NCBI GenBank assembly: GCA_034003955.1
Contig: JAVEXO010000016.1
Location: 1 to 53,493 of the forward strand
DNA length: 53,493 nt
From: SZUA-370 sp034003955
GTDB taxonomy: Bacteria; Spirochaetota; Spirochaetia; Treponematales; UBA12059
Direction of reading: 5' to 3'
The notes beneath the pieces are model-generated. The model worked only from the letters and a program-made list of their open reading frames with translations. It did no database searches and was not told the origin of the DNA. Position 1 is the stretch's first letter. The number at the start of each line of letters is the position of its first letter. The position numbers and the translations under genes are program-made. Below are positions 25,308 through 33,917 of the stretch, in pieces.

Positions 25308-26866
25308 GTGATAGAGACGACCTGATACTTGCCATAGACTGTGGCACACAAAGCCTCCGGGCCATCATATTCGACCGCGAGGGGCGTCTCCTGGATAAGG
25401 AGAAGCTTGAGTACCAAGCATACTTCAAGGGAGAACCAGGAAGAGCCGAACAGGATCCGCTTGTGTACTGGAGTGCCCTGGTCAAGACATGCCGTGATCT
25501 TAAGGCACGAAGGCCAGAACTGATGGCAGCAGTTGCGGGAGTTGGCGTAACCTCCCAACGGGCCACCATGGTATGCCTCGATGAGGCAGGTGCGCCTCTT
25601 CGCCCCGCAATACTATGGCTCGATGTGAGGAAGGCCAGGCCTCCCTATAAGCCCGGTCTGGGCATGAAGGCCGCCCTGGCTGTCGTTGGCATGAATGAGG
25701 CCATGATGCTCACCCAGGAAGAAGCCAAGTGTAACTGGCTCATACAGAACGAGCCGGCAGTCTGGGCCAAGACATATAAGTACGTAGAGGTTTCAGGCTA
25801 CCTGACACATAGACTCACCGGTAGCTTCGCAGATTCCACCGCCTCACTGATAGGCCACCTGCCGTTCGATTACAAGAAACAGCGCTGGTGCAAGAGCGGT
25901 CAGCGCAATGCCTTGATGTTTCCCGTCCCACGAGAGAAGCTGCCCGATATAGTAACCCCCGGAGAAGAAATAGGGCGTATCAGCCCTGCCGCATCGACTC
26001 AAACCGGCATACCCCAGGGAATACCGCTTATTGCCGCTGGGAGCGACAAGGGCTGCGAGACAATAGGCATGGGAGTAGCGAGCCCTGAGAAGGCGTCCTT
26101 GTCATTCGGAACCACGGCTACAATACAGACGACCAGTCCACGCTACATGGAACCCCTGCGATTCATGCCGGCCTACCCGGCACCAATTCCTGGCAGCTTC
26201 AACCCTGAGGTAGAGATATTCAGGGGTTACTGGATGATTACCTGGTTTAAAAACCAGTTTGCGTACGAAGAGGTACGGGAAGCCCAGGCCAGAGGCATAG
26301 TGCCTGAGGCCATGCTTGACGAGCTTTTAAAGCGGACGCCGGCAGGTTGTCACGGGCTAGTCATGCAGCCCTATTGGACGCCCATGTTCAAGATGCCATC
26401 GGCCAAGGGAGCCATCATAGGCTTTGGCGATGTGCATGAACGCGCCCACATCTACCGAGCCATCATAGAGGGCCTGGCCTTCGGCCTCAAGGATGGGCTC
26501 CATGCCATAGAGCAGGCCAGTGGCGTCAAGGTCACAGAGCTAGCGGTCTCCGGTGGTGCCAGTCAGAGTGACGAAATATGCAGGATCAATGCCGATGTCT
26601 TCAATCTACCAATCGTCCGGGGCCAGACATTCGAGACATCGGGGCTAGGAGCGGCCATGGTCGTTGCAAAGGGGCTGGGCATGTACCCTACGGTGGAGGC
26701 GGCTATGGCTGCCATGGCAAGAGCCGATACCGTCTTCGAGCCCGATCCAGAGAGAGCCGAACTCTATGAAAGGCTATACTCACGGGTCTACAAGAAGATG
26801 TACAAGGCACTCGCTCCCCTGTATGAGGAAATCCGCACCATAACCAATTATCCTGAGCGAATTTAA
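25304..26866 (+). CDS. FGGY-family carbohydrate kinase, glycerol kinase-like but with altered substrate site
   Basis: A 520-residue sugar/polyol kinase. The N-terminal phosphate loop is LAIDCGTQSLRAIIFD, and the C-terminal FGGY signature is AVSGGASQSDEICRI followed by ETSGLGAAMVV. Compared from memory with E. coli GlpK, the glycerol-binding Arg83 and Asp245 have equivalents (R86 in SQRATM, D248 in GSDKGCET) and Trp103 matches W105. The adjacent Glu84 is replaced by Ala (A87) and the Tyr135 region is different. A polyol or keto-sugar other than glycerol is therefore likely. It is fourth in the operon and overlaps the previous gene by 4 bp. Confidence 0.87.
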   Translation: MSDRDDLILAIDCGTQSLRAIIFDREGRLLDKEKLEYQAYFKGEPGRAEQDPLVYWSALVKTCRDLKARRPELMAAVAGVGVTSQRATMVCLDEAGAPLRPAILWLDVRKARPPYKPGLGMKAALAVVGMNEAMMLTQEEAKCNWLIQNEPAVWAKTYKYVEVSGYLTHRLTGSFADSTASLIGHLPFDYKKQRWCKSGQRNALMFPVPREKLPDIVTPGEEIGRISPAASTQTGIPQGIPLIAAGSDKGCETIGMGVASPEKASLSFGTTATIQTTSPRYMEPLRFMPAYPAPIPGSFNPEVEIFRGYWMITWFKNQFAYEEVREAQARGIVPEAMLDELLKRTPAGCHGLVMQPYWTPMFKMPSAKGAIIGFGDVHERAHIYRAIIEGLAFGLKDGLHAIEQASGVKVTELAVSGGASQSDEICRINADVFNLPIVRGQTFETSGLGAAMVVAKGLGMYPTVEAAMAAMARADTVFEPDPERAELYERLYSRVYKKMYKALAPLYEEIRTITNYPERI

Positions 26867-26883
26867 GTAGAAGAGGAGCAGGT

Positions 26884-28608
26884 ATGTCTAAGCATGATTT
26901 TACCCCAGACTGGTTTGAGGGTGATTGCCCCGAGGGCAGTTTTAGGTCTCTTCTTAAGTGGGGACATCCCAGAGGTTTCAAGCACCCCAACAAGCGCCTC
27001 TACAGGCTTATGCGTGACACCTTCGGTCTCGACGACGAGTACTTCAAGCATCCCTTCGAGATGGGTATGGAACAGGTACCTGAGGACATCCCCTGTGCAT
27101 TAGCATCGGTTCATGTCGACGCCCTCAAGAAAATAGTCGGTGAAGACAATCTATTCATCGACGTGTACCACCGTCTCGGCGTTGCCTATGGCAAGACAAT
27201 GTTGGATGCCATGAGAATGCGCAAGGGCATCATAGAGAATATCCCCGACGTCGTGCTCCATCCTCGGAACAGGGACGATATACGGGCGATAGTCGACTAC
27301 TGTAATACCCATGACATCCCCGTCTATATCTATGGCGGCGGCTCGTCTGTCACCCGTGGCGTGGAGGCCATCAAGGGCGGTGTGACACTCGACATGAGGG
27401 TTCATCTCAACAAGGTGATCGCCTTCGACGAGAAGAACCATACTATTACCGTTGAAGCTGGCATGTCGGGACCCGAGCTTGAGCGTCAGCTGCGCAATGC
27501 CCCCGAACTTTTAAAAGCCAGCCGGGCCTATACCTGCGGCCATCTGCCACAGAGTTTCGAGTACTCTGTCGTTGGAGGCTGGGTGACTACCCGGGGCTCT
27601 GGACAGAATTCCACGTATTACGGCAATGCCGCCGACATGGTCATAGCCCAGGATTATGTCTGCCCCAGCGCCGACATTAGAACAGGCGAATTCCCGGCGG
27701 CCGCCAATGGGCCCGATGTCGACCAGGTCATGATGGGCTCGGAAGGCACCTTTGGGGTGCTGTACTCTGCTACCCTCCGATTCCGTATGTACATGCCTGA
27801 GAACACACGGCGATACTCATTCATCTTCAAGAACTGGGAAGATGCCAAGGAAGCCGCGCGTGAGGTGATGCAGGGTGAGTTCGGTTTTCCTTCGGTATTC
27901 AGACTCTCCGACCCTGAGGAATCCGATGTAGCCTTGAAGCTCTACGGCGTAGAGGGAACCATAATTGATACCATCATGCGTGCCCGTGGATTCAAGCAGG
28001 GTGAGCGCTGCCTCATGCTCGGCACGGCCGATGGGCAGGCCGGCTTCACCCGCCATGTCGCACGCAGAATCCATGCTATCTGCAAACGCCACGGAGCCAT
28101 GTCTACAACGGGATACGTCCAGAGGAAATGGGAGCATGGACGCTTCCTCGACCCCTACATGCGTGAAGACCTGCAGGATTACGGCATCATGATGGATACC
28201 CTCGAGTGCTCGGTCAATTGGTCAAACCTGGAAGAAGTGCATACCGGCGTCCGGGAGTTCTGCCACTCGCGTCCCAATACCATCTGCATGACCCACATGT
28301 CTCACTTCTATCCCCAGGGTTGCAATCTGTATTTCATCTTTACCGCCAAGATAGACAAGATAGACGAGTACCTGGCCTATCAGGCTGGCATCCTTGACAG
28401 CATACAGAAGTATGGCGCCACGATGAGCCATCATCACGGCATAGGCAAGTCATTCGCACCCTGGCTTGAAGGCGACGTTGGCTCCGATATCATGGCCCTG
28501 TACCGCTCCCTAAAACACCACTTCGACCCCAAAGGCATCATGAATCCCGGTGGCACATTGGCGTTAGACTTACCGGATAGCAAGAGACGGTTGATGAAGA
28601 AACAATAG
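26884..28608 (+). CDS. Alkyl-dihydroxyacetonephosphate synthase-like FAD enzyme
   Basis: A 574-residue FAD-binding (PCMH/VAO family) protein, 17 bp after the kinase gene and preceded by AGAGGAG. The FAD domain contains VYIYGGGSSVTRGVEAIKGG. It then has GHLPQSFEYSVVGGWVTTRG and NGPDVDQVMMGSEGTFGVL, which track human AGPS residue for residue over long stretches. Near the C-terminus is SHHHGIGKSFAPWL, the His-rich AGPS motif, and FDPKGIMNPGG. AGPS exchanges the acyl group of acyl-DHAP for a fatty alcohol, making the ether bond of ether lipids. A catabolic or polyol-oxidising role is also possible, since the partner acyltransferase is absent here. It is the last gene of the GntR-linked operon. 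Confidence 0.85.
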   Translation: MSKHDFTPDWFEGDCPEGSFRSLLKWGHPRGFKHPNKRLYRLMRDTFGLDDEYFKHPFEMGMEQVPEDIPCALASVHVDALKKIVGEDNLFIDVYHRLGVAYGKTMLDAMRMRKGIIENIPDVVLHPRNRDDIRAIVDYCNTHDIPVYIYGGGSSVTRGVEAIKGGVTLDMRVHLNKVIAFDEKNHTITVEAGMSGPELERQLRNAPELLKASRAYTCGHLPQSFEYSVVGGWVTTRGSGQNSTYYGNAADMVIAQDYVCPSADIRTGEFPAAANGPDVDQVMMGSEGTFGVLYSATLRFRMYMPENTRRYSFIFKNWEDAKEAAREVMQGEFGFPSVFRLSDPEESDVALKLYGVEGTIIDTIMRARGFKQGERCLMLGTADGQAGFTRHVARRIHAICKRHGAMSTTGYVQRKWEHGRFLDPYMREDLQDYGIMMDTLECSVNWSNLEEVHTGVREFCHSRPNTICMTHMSHFYPQGCNLYFIFTAKIDKIDEYLAYQAGILDSIQKYGATMSHHHGIGKSFAPWLEGDVGSDIMALYRSLKHHFDPKGIMNPGGTLALDLPDSKRRLMKKQ

Positions 28609-28628
28609 CCTGCTGCCGGGATTCATGT

Positions 28629-28646
28629 GCGCGCAAGGAAGCGCGC
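28629..28646 (+). terminator. Hairpin after the AGPS-like gene
   Basis: Stem GCGCGC-AAGGAA-GCGCGC, 20 bp after the operon's last stop codon, without a proper T-run. It may be a weak or Rho-assisted 3' end. The rest of 28609-28774 holds only a short CGTCAT/ATGACG stem and a T-run at 28722-28731. Confidence 0.35.
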
Positions 28647-28774
28647 TTGTTACAAGGTCGAATCGTACCCGCTTCGACACGTCATGGATGACGCTGAACC
28701 CTGGCGGGACGCTGGCGTACATTTTTTTTATAGGGGTTTAGTTATATTCGCTCCATTGCAATAAGGAGCGACTG

Positions 28775-29170
28775 ATGATTCGTACTAAGGCGTCCTTGCC
28801 GCTGTTGTTTTCAGTGGTATTCATGGACATGGTTGGGTTTGGTTTTAAAATTCCATTGATTCCCGATTATATAAAACGGTTCGGAGGGACTCCTGCCTTT
28901 GTAGCCGCCGGCATAGCGGCGCTCAACCTCTTGCTCATAACCTTCATACTTCCTGAGAGTCTTTCTGGCGAGAGGCGCGACGAGATAGCCAGGAATCCTC
29001 GCAGGGCATTTACCGGAAGGTTACTCCTTGAGACGCTAAGGCGGCGGGGTACTGGTACGGTTCTACAGATGTCAATGCTGTACCCGTTTGGCTTTACCCT
29101 CTTTCAGAGCATGTTCGCGCTCTTCGCCGCCGAGTCTCTTGGTGTTGGGCCTGCCGAGCGTGGTTGGTAG
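28775..29170 (+). pseudogene. Decayed MFS drug-efflux-type transporter
   Basis: A 131-residue open frame with AAGGAG before its ATG. It begins like a TetA-type MFS protein (FSVVFMDMVGFGFKIPLIPD, helix 1), but at about residue 38 it jumps into what should be helix 6 and the central loop (AGIAALNLLLITFILPESL). It continues to helix 7 (MLYPFGFTLFQSMFALFAAE) and stops after AERGW, where helix 8 would start. Helices 2-5 and everything from helix 8 on are missing, against about 400 residues for an intact transporter. It cannot fold as a normal transporter. The 85 bp after it show no convincing remainder. Confidence 0.8.
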
Positions 29171-29255
29171 GCGTCGTCTCGTTGTGGAAGAATGCCTCGC
29201 CGTCGGCAGTGCTCTTGGATCATGTGCGGAAGTCGTTGTTTAGAAAGGAACATAG

Positions 29256-29726
29256 ATGACAAAGCCTATAATCGTGTATACGACTAGAACAGGTCACTCG
29301 AAGACTCTGGCTGATGCAATGGCCACCATGCTTGGAACAAAGGCCTTGCCCATAGGAGATACGGTATCAAGGAAAGGGTTTCTGGGCTATTTGAATGCCG
29401 GATTCCAGACCGTTACAAAGAAGGCTACGCCCATACTCGATCCAGGGGCAGACCTTGCCGGAGCCGATACGGTAGTGATGGTGCAGCCAATCTGGGCCTC
29501 AGGGGTAACCCCACCATTACGCACCTGGATCCGGGCCCACGCTGAAGAATTAAAAGGCAAGAAGTGCGGGCTCTTTACTGTATGTAAGGGCAGTGATGTA
29601 AGCGCACTGAAGCCTGTTTTTGAGACCGAGTTCTTCCCCTTGAGTGCCGTTGGCGGTGTGCTAGAGAAGCATGACGAGGCATCAAAACGCAAGACGATGG
29701 AAGCCTTCATCGCTTCTTTAAGCTAA
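29256..29726 (+). CDS. Flavodoxin-family protein
   Basis: A 156-residue flavodoxin-like protein. The FMN phosphate loop is VYTTRTGHSKTLADAMA at the N-terminus, with VVMVQPIWASGVTPPLRTWI near residue 75 holding the usual aromatic flanking the isoalloxazine. GKKCGLFTVCKGS is the third strand-loop. It is a cytoplasmic electron carrier or a flavodoxin-fold oxidoreductase; partners are not apparent. AAAGGA lies upstream of the ATG. It converges on the second UshA-like gene with a hairpin between them. Confidence 0.85.
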   Translation: MTKPIIVYTTRTGHSKTLADAMATMLGTKALPIGDTVSRKGFLGYLNAGFQTVTKKATPILDPGADLAGADTVVMVQPIWASGVTPPLRTWIRAHAEELKGKKCGLFTVCKGSDVSALKPVFETEFFPLSAVGGVLEKHDEASKRKTMEAFIASLS

Positions 29727-29741
29727 GCTTCCTTGAGCTAT

Positions 29742-29768
29742 AAAAAGGCGGGAGCCTGAGCTCCCGCC
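29742..29768 (-). terminator. Terminator of the second UshA-like gene (possibly bidirectional)
   Basis: A 9-bp perfect stem, GGCGGGAGC (29747-29755) with GCTCCCGCC (29760-29768) and a 4-nt loop. On the minus strand it is followed by five T (29742-29746), so it is best read as the terminator of the 29786-31732 gene. It may also help end flavodoxin transcription. Confidence 0.85.
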
Positions 29769-29785
29769 TCGATTAAATAAATATA

Positions 29786-31732
29786 TTACTTCTTTAGAGC
29801 CTTAACGAGTATCAAATTAGTCTTGGCGTCTGCCTTGGCTTCATCAGTGGTGGCCGTTGCCAGGGCCGTCTCGTATTGAGCCATTAGGGCCGTGTACTCG
29901 GCTTCATTTGCGGCAACCTTGCCGGCGATGTTGATGGACGCGGTATTGGTGAATCCCTTGCTTGACGGTACGCTTATGGCTCCGTCGTTTAGAAGTTTTT
30001 CCACTATTACTCGCTCACGGTCCAGGGCGGGATCGAGTCCGACCAGGCTCCAGTTATTGTCACTCTTGGCCTCAACGATACCCTTCTTTACTTCGCTTAT
30101 ATAACGCAGGATGAGGGCCCTGATGATGCCGTCATCCTCGCCAAACATCGTCTTGGTGTCGGATATAGGCTTGAAACTCTTGCCTTCGAGGCAGCCGCCC
30201 TTGCCTGTGAGCTGTGCAAGACGGTAGGAATTCATGCCAAGCACGACGCTTGAATCGGGGCCGATGACCCTGCCATCAAGTAACTTGACGTTCTGTACCC
30301 GCTGGCCATAGGGCTTACGCAGGTCTATCTGGTAGGTGATACCGGCAAAGAAATCGTTGGTGCTATATTTTGAAGCACGGCGGACGGGATTAAAGCTGAC
30401 GGTTACATCTCCTGGTTTGAGTGTGTTGAAATAGTCGGCTGACCATTCCATGTAGGCGAGGAGCTCGCTCCCTGTAAAGCGGTAGTTGCTTATCTCACCA
30501 AGCGCGTATTGGTAATTAAAGGCTATGTCCTTGCGCTTTATGTCGCCTTGATCCAGGCGAGCCGCGTTGTTGTCAATTTGCAGTGATACGACCTCTGCCT
30601 TGCTGTAGTAGAGGCATGCGTCCTGGAATAGGGTGACGAGGGGCGTGTCCTTGACCTGTACCGTGGGTATGCCAACGACGGCGTCCTTGGCTACGAGGTC
30701 TCCGCCAACGACCTTCCCCACTACTGAATTAGCTGCGGTTCTCAGTTTCTCGTGGTAGCTAGCGTAGACAGCCTCAAGGTTTGGATCGGAGGCCGTGTCC
30801 TTGAGCGTTATGAGTTCAGAACTTTTTTTCTGTAGCTTCCATCCGTCCTGGCCCATCTCAAAGCTCAGGTCTACACGTGATAGATTCTGAGCGTATACGT
30901 AAGGCTCTACGACCAGGGTGCCGCCAATATCCTTGCCTGCTATTCTTTGGTGCATGTGCCCTGCGAATATGACATCAATGCCGGGAGCAGCGGCTATAAT
31001 ATCGCTGACGCCGGTATTGGGTATGGCATTCTCATTCTGTTCGCCCATGTGCATGATTCCGACTATGGCATCAACCTTGCCTTTGAGCGCCTCGATGGCG
31101 GCCTGTGTCGCCGCTACGGGGTCGCGTATCTCGATGCCGTCTATGTGGTCGGTTCCCTTCTCAAACTCCATGGTCATGGGGGTGGTCATGCCAATGATGC
31201 CTATTCTGACGCCGCCACGCTCAAGGATGGTATAGGCTGGAAGGAAGGCCTTGCCGTTTTTAGTATTAAGGATATTGCCGCCGAGCGTCTTCCCTGAGAA
31301 TGTTTTTATGGCGTTGTTGAGCACGGGCATCCCAAAGTTGAACTCATGGTTACCGGGAACCCAAAGGTCGTAGCCAATGGCATTGAGGCCTAAGACCATG
31401 GGATTCTTGGCGTCTGCCTTGAATGTCTCGGTAAAGTTGCCCTGTATCAGGTCTCCAGCATCGAGTACGATGACGTTGGGATTCTCCGAGCGCACCTTGG
31501 CGACGACCGTGGCTATCTTTGTCAAGCCGCCGTTTGGGTAGGCCGAGTCGGTGGCGTAGTCCCAGGGGATGAAGTACCCATGAATGTCCGACGAGCCAAG
31601 GAGGGTGACGACGCGCGTATCACCTATGGCAGCTGCCGGTACGGCAACTTCGCTACTCGCGCATCCGGCCAGGAATACCAGCGCAGATAGCGCCAAGGCG
31701 GAGACGAGCCGTAAGTATCTATTAATGTTCAT
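29786..31732 (-). CDS. Second UshA/5'-nucleotidase-type lipoprotein, larger paralogue
   Basis: A 648-residue exported metallophosphatase with lipobox LAGC and AAGGAG before the ATG. Metal-site motifs are LLGSSDIHGYFIPWDY, VLDAGDLIQGN, PGNHEFNFG and FAGHMHQRI. The C-terminal nucleotidase domain follows (ALGEISNYRFTGSELLAYMEW, then VLGMNSYRLAQLTGKGG). The final 70 residues are an Ala/Lys/Thr-rich, probably helical extension (ATATTDEAKADAKTNLI) absent from the paralogue at 7294. In this family substrates include nucleotides, UDP-sugars and 2',3'-cyclic nucleotides; this form resembles the cyclic-phosphodiesterase (CpdB) branch in length. Confidence 0.9.
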   Translation of the reverse strand: MNINRYLRLVSALALSALVFLAGCASSEVAVPAAAIGDTRVVTLLGSSDIHGYFIPWDYATDSAYPNGGLTKIATVVAKVRSENPNVIVLDAGDLIQGNFTETFKADAKNPMVLGLNAIGYDLWVPGNHEFNFGMPVLNNAIKTFSGKTLGGNILNTKNGKAFLPAYTILERGGVRIGIIGMTTPMTMEFEKGTDHIDGIEIRDPVAATQAAIEALKGKVDAIVGIMHMGEQNENAIPNTGVSDIIAAAPGIDVIFAGHMHQRIAGKDIGGTLVVEPYVYAQNLSRVDLSFEMGQDGWKLQKKSSELITLKDTASDPNLEAVYASYHEKLRTAANSVVGKVVGGDLVAKDAVVGIPTVQVKDTPLVTLFQDACLYYSKAEVVSLQIDNNAARLDQGDIKRKDIAFNYQYALGEISNYRFTGSELLAYMEWSADYFNTLKPGDVTVSFNPVRRASKYSTNDFFAGITYQIDLRKPYGQRVQNVKLLDGRVIGPDSSVVLGMNSYRLAQLTGKGGCLEGKSFKPISDTKTMFGEDDGIIRALILRYISEVKKGIVEAKSDNNWSLVGLDPALDRERVIVEKLLNDGAISVPSSKGFTNTASINIAGKVAANEAEYTALMAQYETALATATTDEAKADAKTNLILVKALKK

Positions 31733-31760
31733 ACGAACTCCTTAAGCGTGATATTTCCAA

Positions 31761-31790
31761 AGAATAGGGGATTCGTGATGCTATGTCCAA
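31761..31790 (-). promoter_or_regulatory. Possible promoter for the second UshA-like gene
   Basis: On the minus strand TTGGAC (31785-31790), an 18-bp spacer and TATTCT (31761-31766), about 30 bp upstream of the start codon. Both boxes are imperfect. Confidence 0.4.
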
Positions 31791-31885
31791 CGGTGTCGGA
31801 CGTTATAACCTTGTGATATAGACTCGCTCTTGAGCATGTAGCGATGCTAGAATGAGCAAGACCTATAACCCGAGGAGACACAATA

Positions 31886-32920
31886 ATGGAAGAGGCTATA
31901 ATCGATTATGCCGTACAGAAGATAGTGGATCTGTGTGCCATTCCCAGCCCGACAGGCTACACCCGCGATGCCGAAGAGTATGTTTTCGCCGAGCTTAAGG
32001 CCTTGGGCTACAAGCCGGAATACACAAACAAGCGCTCGGTACGCGTCAGGCTTGGCGGGGAAGGCGAGCCCCTCGTAGTTGCGGCACACCTGGACACTCT
32101 CGGTGCCATGGTCAGGGCGGTCAAGCCAAACGGCGCATTGCGAATTACCAAGCTGGGCGGCTTTCCTGAAAACTATATAGAAGGCGAAAACTGCATGGTC
32201 CATACCCGCTCTGGCAAGAGCTTTACCGGGCGCTTCCTCCTTGATAAGCCGGCGGTGCATGTAAACAACGATGTTGGCACGACCAAACGCGACGATACCA
32301 ACCTGGAGATTGTGCTTGACGAATTAGTCTCCAAGGCCGAGGAGACAAAGGCGCTTGGTATAGGAGCCGGTGACTTCGTCTCCTTCGATCCCCGTACCAT
32401 GCTAACCGAGCATGGCTTCATAAAGAGCCGGCACCTCGACGACAAGGCGAGTTCCGGGCTTCTGCTTGCCTTCGCCAGGATGGTCAAGGACGAGACTCTC
32501 ACCCTGGCCAAGGAGACGTGGCTGGTTTTTACCAATTACGAAGAGGTTGGGCATGGGGGAAGCGCAGGCTTACCAGCAGATGTTCGGGAGTTCCTTGCCG
32601 TAGACATGGGGGCAGTGGGCGACGACCTAGGCACCGACGACCGTAGCGTTTCAATATGCGCCAAGGATTCCAACGGGCCATACGACAGGGATATGACAGA
32701 CACTCTGATAGAGCTTGCCAAGTCTTTAGAGCTGCATTTTGCCGTAGATATATACCCATTCTACGGTTCCGATGCCGGCGCTGCTCTACGGGCAGGCTAC
32801 GACGTACGGCACGCCCTCATAGGTCCTGGTGTCCAGGCGTCCCATGGTTACGAGAGGACGCATAGAAACGCCCTGACAAGCACCTTGGCGCTCATCAGGG
32901 CGTATTGCACGGCTCGGTAA
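31886..32920 (+). CDS. M42 family metallopeptidase (aminopeptidase)
   Basis: A 344-residue di-metal peptidase expected to work as a cytoplasmic tetrahedral dodecamer trimming peptides. GAGGAGA precedes the ATG. M42 metal ligands are recognisable in order: VVAAHLDTLGAMV (His-x-Asp), SRHLDDKASSGLLLAFA (Asp, bridging), TNYEEVGHGGSAGL (Glu-Glu, catalytic base and ligand), LAVDMGAVGD (Asp) and VQASHGYERTHRNAL (terminal His). The insert domain of about 90 residues after the first ligand is present. It stands alone between two minus-strand genes. Confidence 0.92.
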   Translation: MEEAIIDYAVQKIVDLCAIPSPTGYTRDAEEYVFAELKALGYKPEYTNKRSVRVRLGGEGEPLVVAAHLDTLGAMVRAVKPNGALRITKLGGFPENYIEGENCMVHTRSGKSFTGRFLLDKPAVHVNNDVGTTKRDDTNLEIVLDELVSKAEETKALGIGAGDFVSFDPRTMLTEHGFIKSRHLDDKASSGLLLAFARMVKDETLTLAKETWLVFTNYEEVGHGGSAGLPADVREFLAVDMGAVGDDLGTDDRSVSICAKDSNGPYDRDMTDTLIELAKSLELHFAVDIYPFYGSDAGAALRAGYDVRHALIGPGVQASHGYERTHRNALTSTLALIRAYCTAR

Positions 32921-32947
32921 GCGACAGTGCTTATCTGTACCTTGGTT

Positions 32948-33772
32948 CTATAGTTCCAGGGTAGCACCTATCGTCAGGGCCGTGGTAGCAAGGTAGTTGG
33001 CCGTAGACTTCTCTCTTGACTGCGTCCAGTACTTTGACTCGTACTGGCTTACGCCTGCGGCAGAGCCACCCACGAATCTGTAGTTGGCATAGGCTTCTAG
33101 CTTGTCTGTCATCCTGGCTCCTGCACGGATTGAAGCATCGAGGATTGATCCCTCAAACTCAAAATCAGCTCCGTTGAAGAAGGCACTTGAGGCGTAGATG
33201 CCGGTGGCATCGAAGGCCAGGAAGAGGCCATTGTCAAAGGGAAGTTTGCCTGCTACTGCCAAGGCGGGTACGAGACCCAGATTCTGTGAAACGACTCGCT
33301 TTGATCCGTCCACATTGGTGAAGCGTATTGAAGCGTTTCTGAATTGCAATGCTGCTCCTGCCGACAGGTTTGCGTCGCCTTCAATGAAATCGTAGAGGTA
33401 TGTGAAGCGGTAGAAGGGGAAGCCATACGTCACATCAACGGCCTCACCCTCGGCAAATGTAACTGCATCAATGGTAAAGTCTTTCCTGGCGACTATCTGC
33501 GTAGCCAGTTCCAGTGGCTGGTACAGGAAGCGTAGCTCGTGTCTCTCTAGGAAACCAGCAATGGCTGTGAATCTCTGGAAGGGATACAGAATTTCCTGAC
33601 CACCGTTATTTACAAAGTCGAATTCTGTGCCGAGTTCCCCTACCCTGTACGTGTGGTATAGAACCTGTACCGCACCTAATTCGCCTTCAAGCTTCACCGA
33701 AACTGGTGATTCCTGGGCCATAGCCACACTTGCAAAGCCAAGTAACAGTATCGAACCTAGTAATTTCTTCAT
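32948..33772 (-). CDS. Predicted outer-membrane beta-barrel protein
   Basis: A 274-residue secreted protein. ATG 33772 is the start (AAGGAG upstream; MKKLLGSILLLGFASVAMAQ is a normal signal peptide with cleavage after AMA); the frame upstream to 33832 contains the promoter instead. The mature part has alternating polar and hydrophobic residues with many aromatics, Gly and paired strands, and ends ATTALTIGATLEL, a terminal strand pattern of outer-membrane barrels. No enzyme motif. Function unknown. Confidence 0.75.
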   Translation of the reverse strand: MKKLLGSILLLGFASVAMAQESPVSVKLEGELGAVQVLYHTYRVGELGTEFDFVNNGGQEILYPFQRFTAIAGFLERHELRFLYQPLELATQIVARKDFTIDAVTFAEGEAVDVTYGFPFYRFTYLYDFIEGDANLSAGAALQFRNASIRFTNVDGSKRVVSQNLGLVPALAVAGKLPFDNGLFLAFDATGIYASSAFFNGADFEFEGSILDASIRAGARMTDKLEAYANYRFVGGSAAGVSQYESKYWTQSREKSTANYLATTALTIGATLEL

Positions 33773-33803
33773 AATAATTCTCCTTAATCTTTTGCCTTGT
33801 GCA

Positions 33804-33832
33804 AATATATCTATGGCTTTGAGCCCGGGCAA
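33804..33832 (-). promoter_or_regulatory. Promoter of the predicted outer-membrane protein gene
   Basis: On the minus strand TTGCCC (33827-33832), a 17-bp spacer and TATATT (33804-33809), about 32 bp upstream of the start codon. Confidence 0.6.
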
Positions 33833-33917
33833 GCTTTTATTTTGTTAAAATATCCTGTCATAATAGAAAAACGTGATATCTTTAAACCTCAGCATAGAAT
33901 GAGAGAGGTGTCTGGCG

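Noticed and set aside
28609..28774. The T-run at 28722-28731 as a terminator
   Set aside because: No stable stem directly precedes it; the GC stem at 28629-28646 is too far away.
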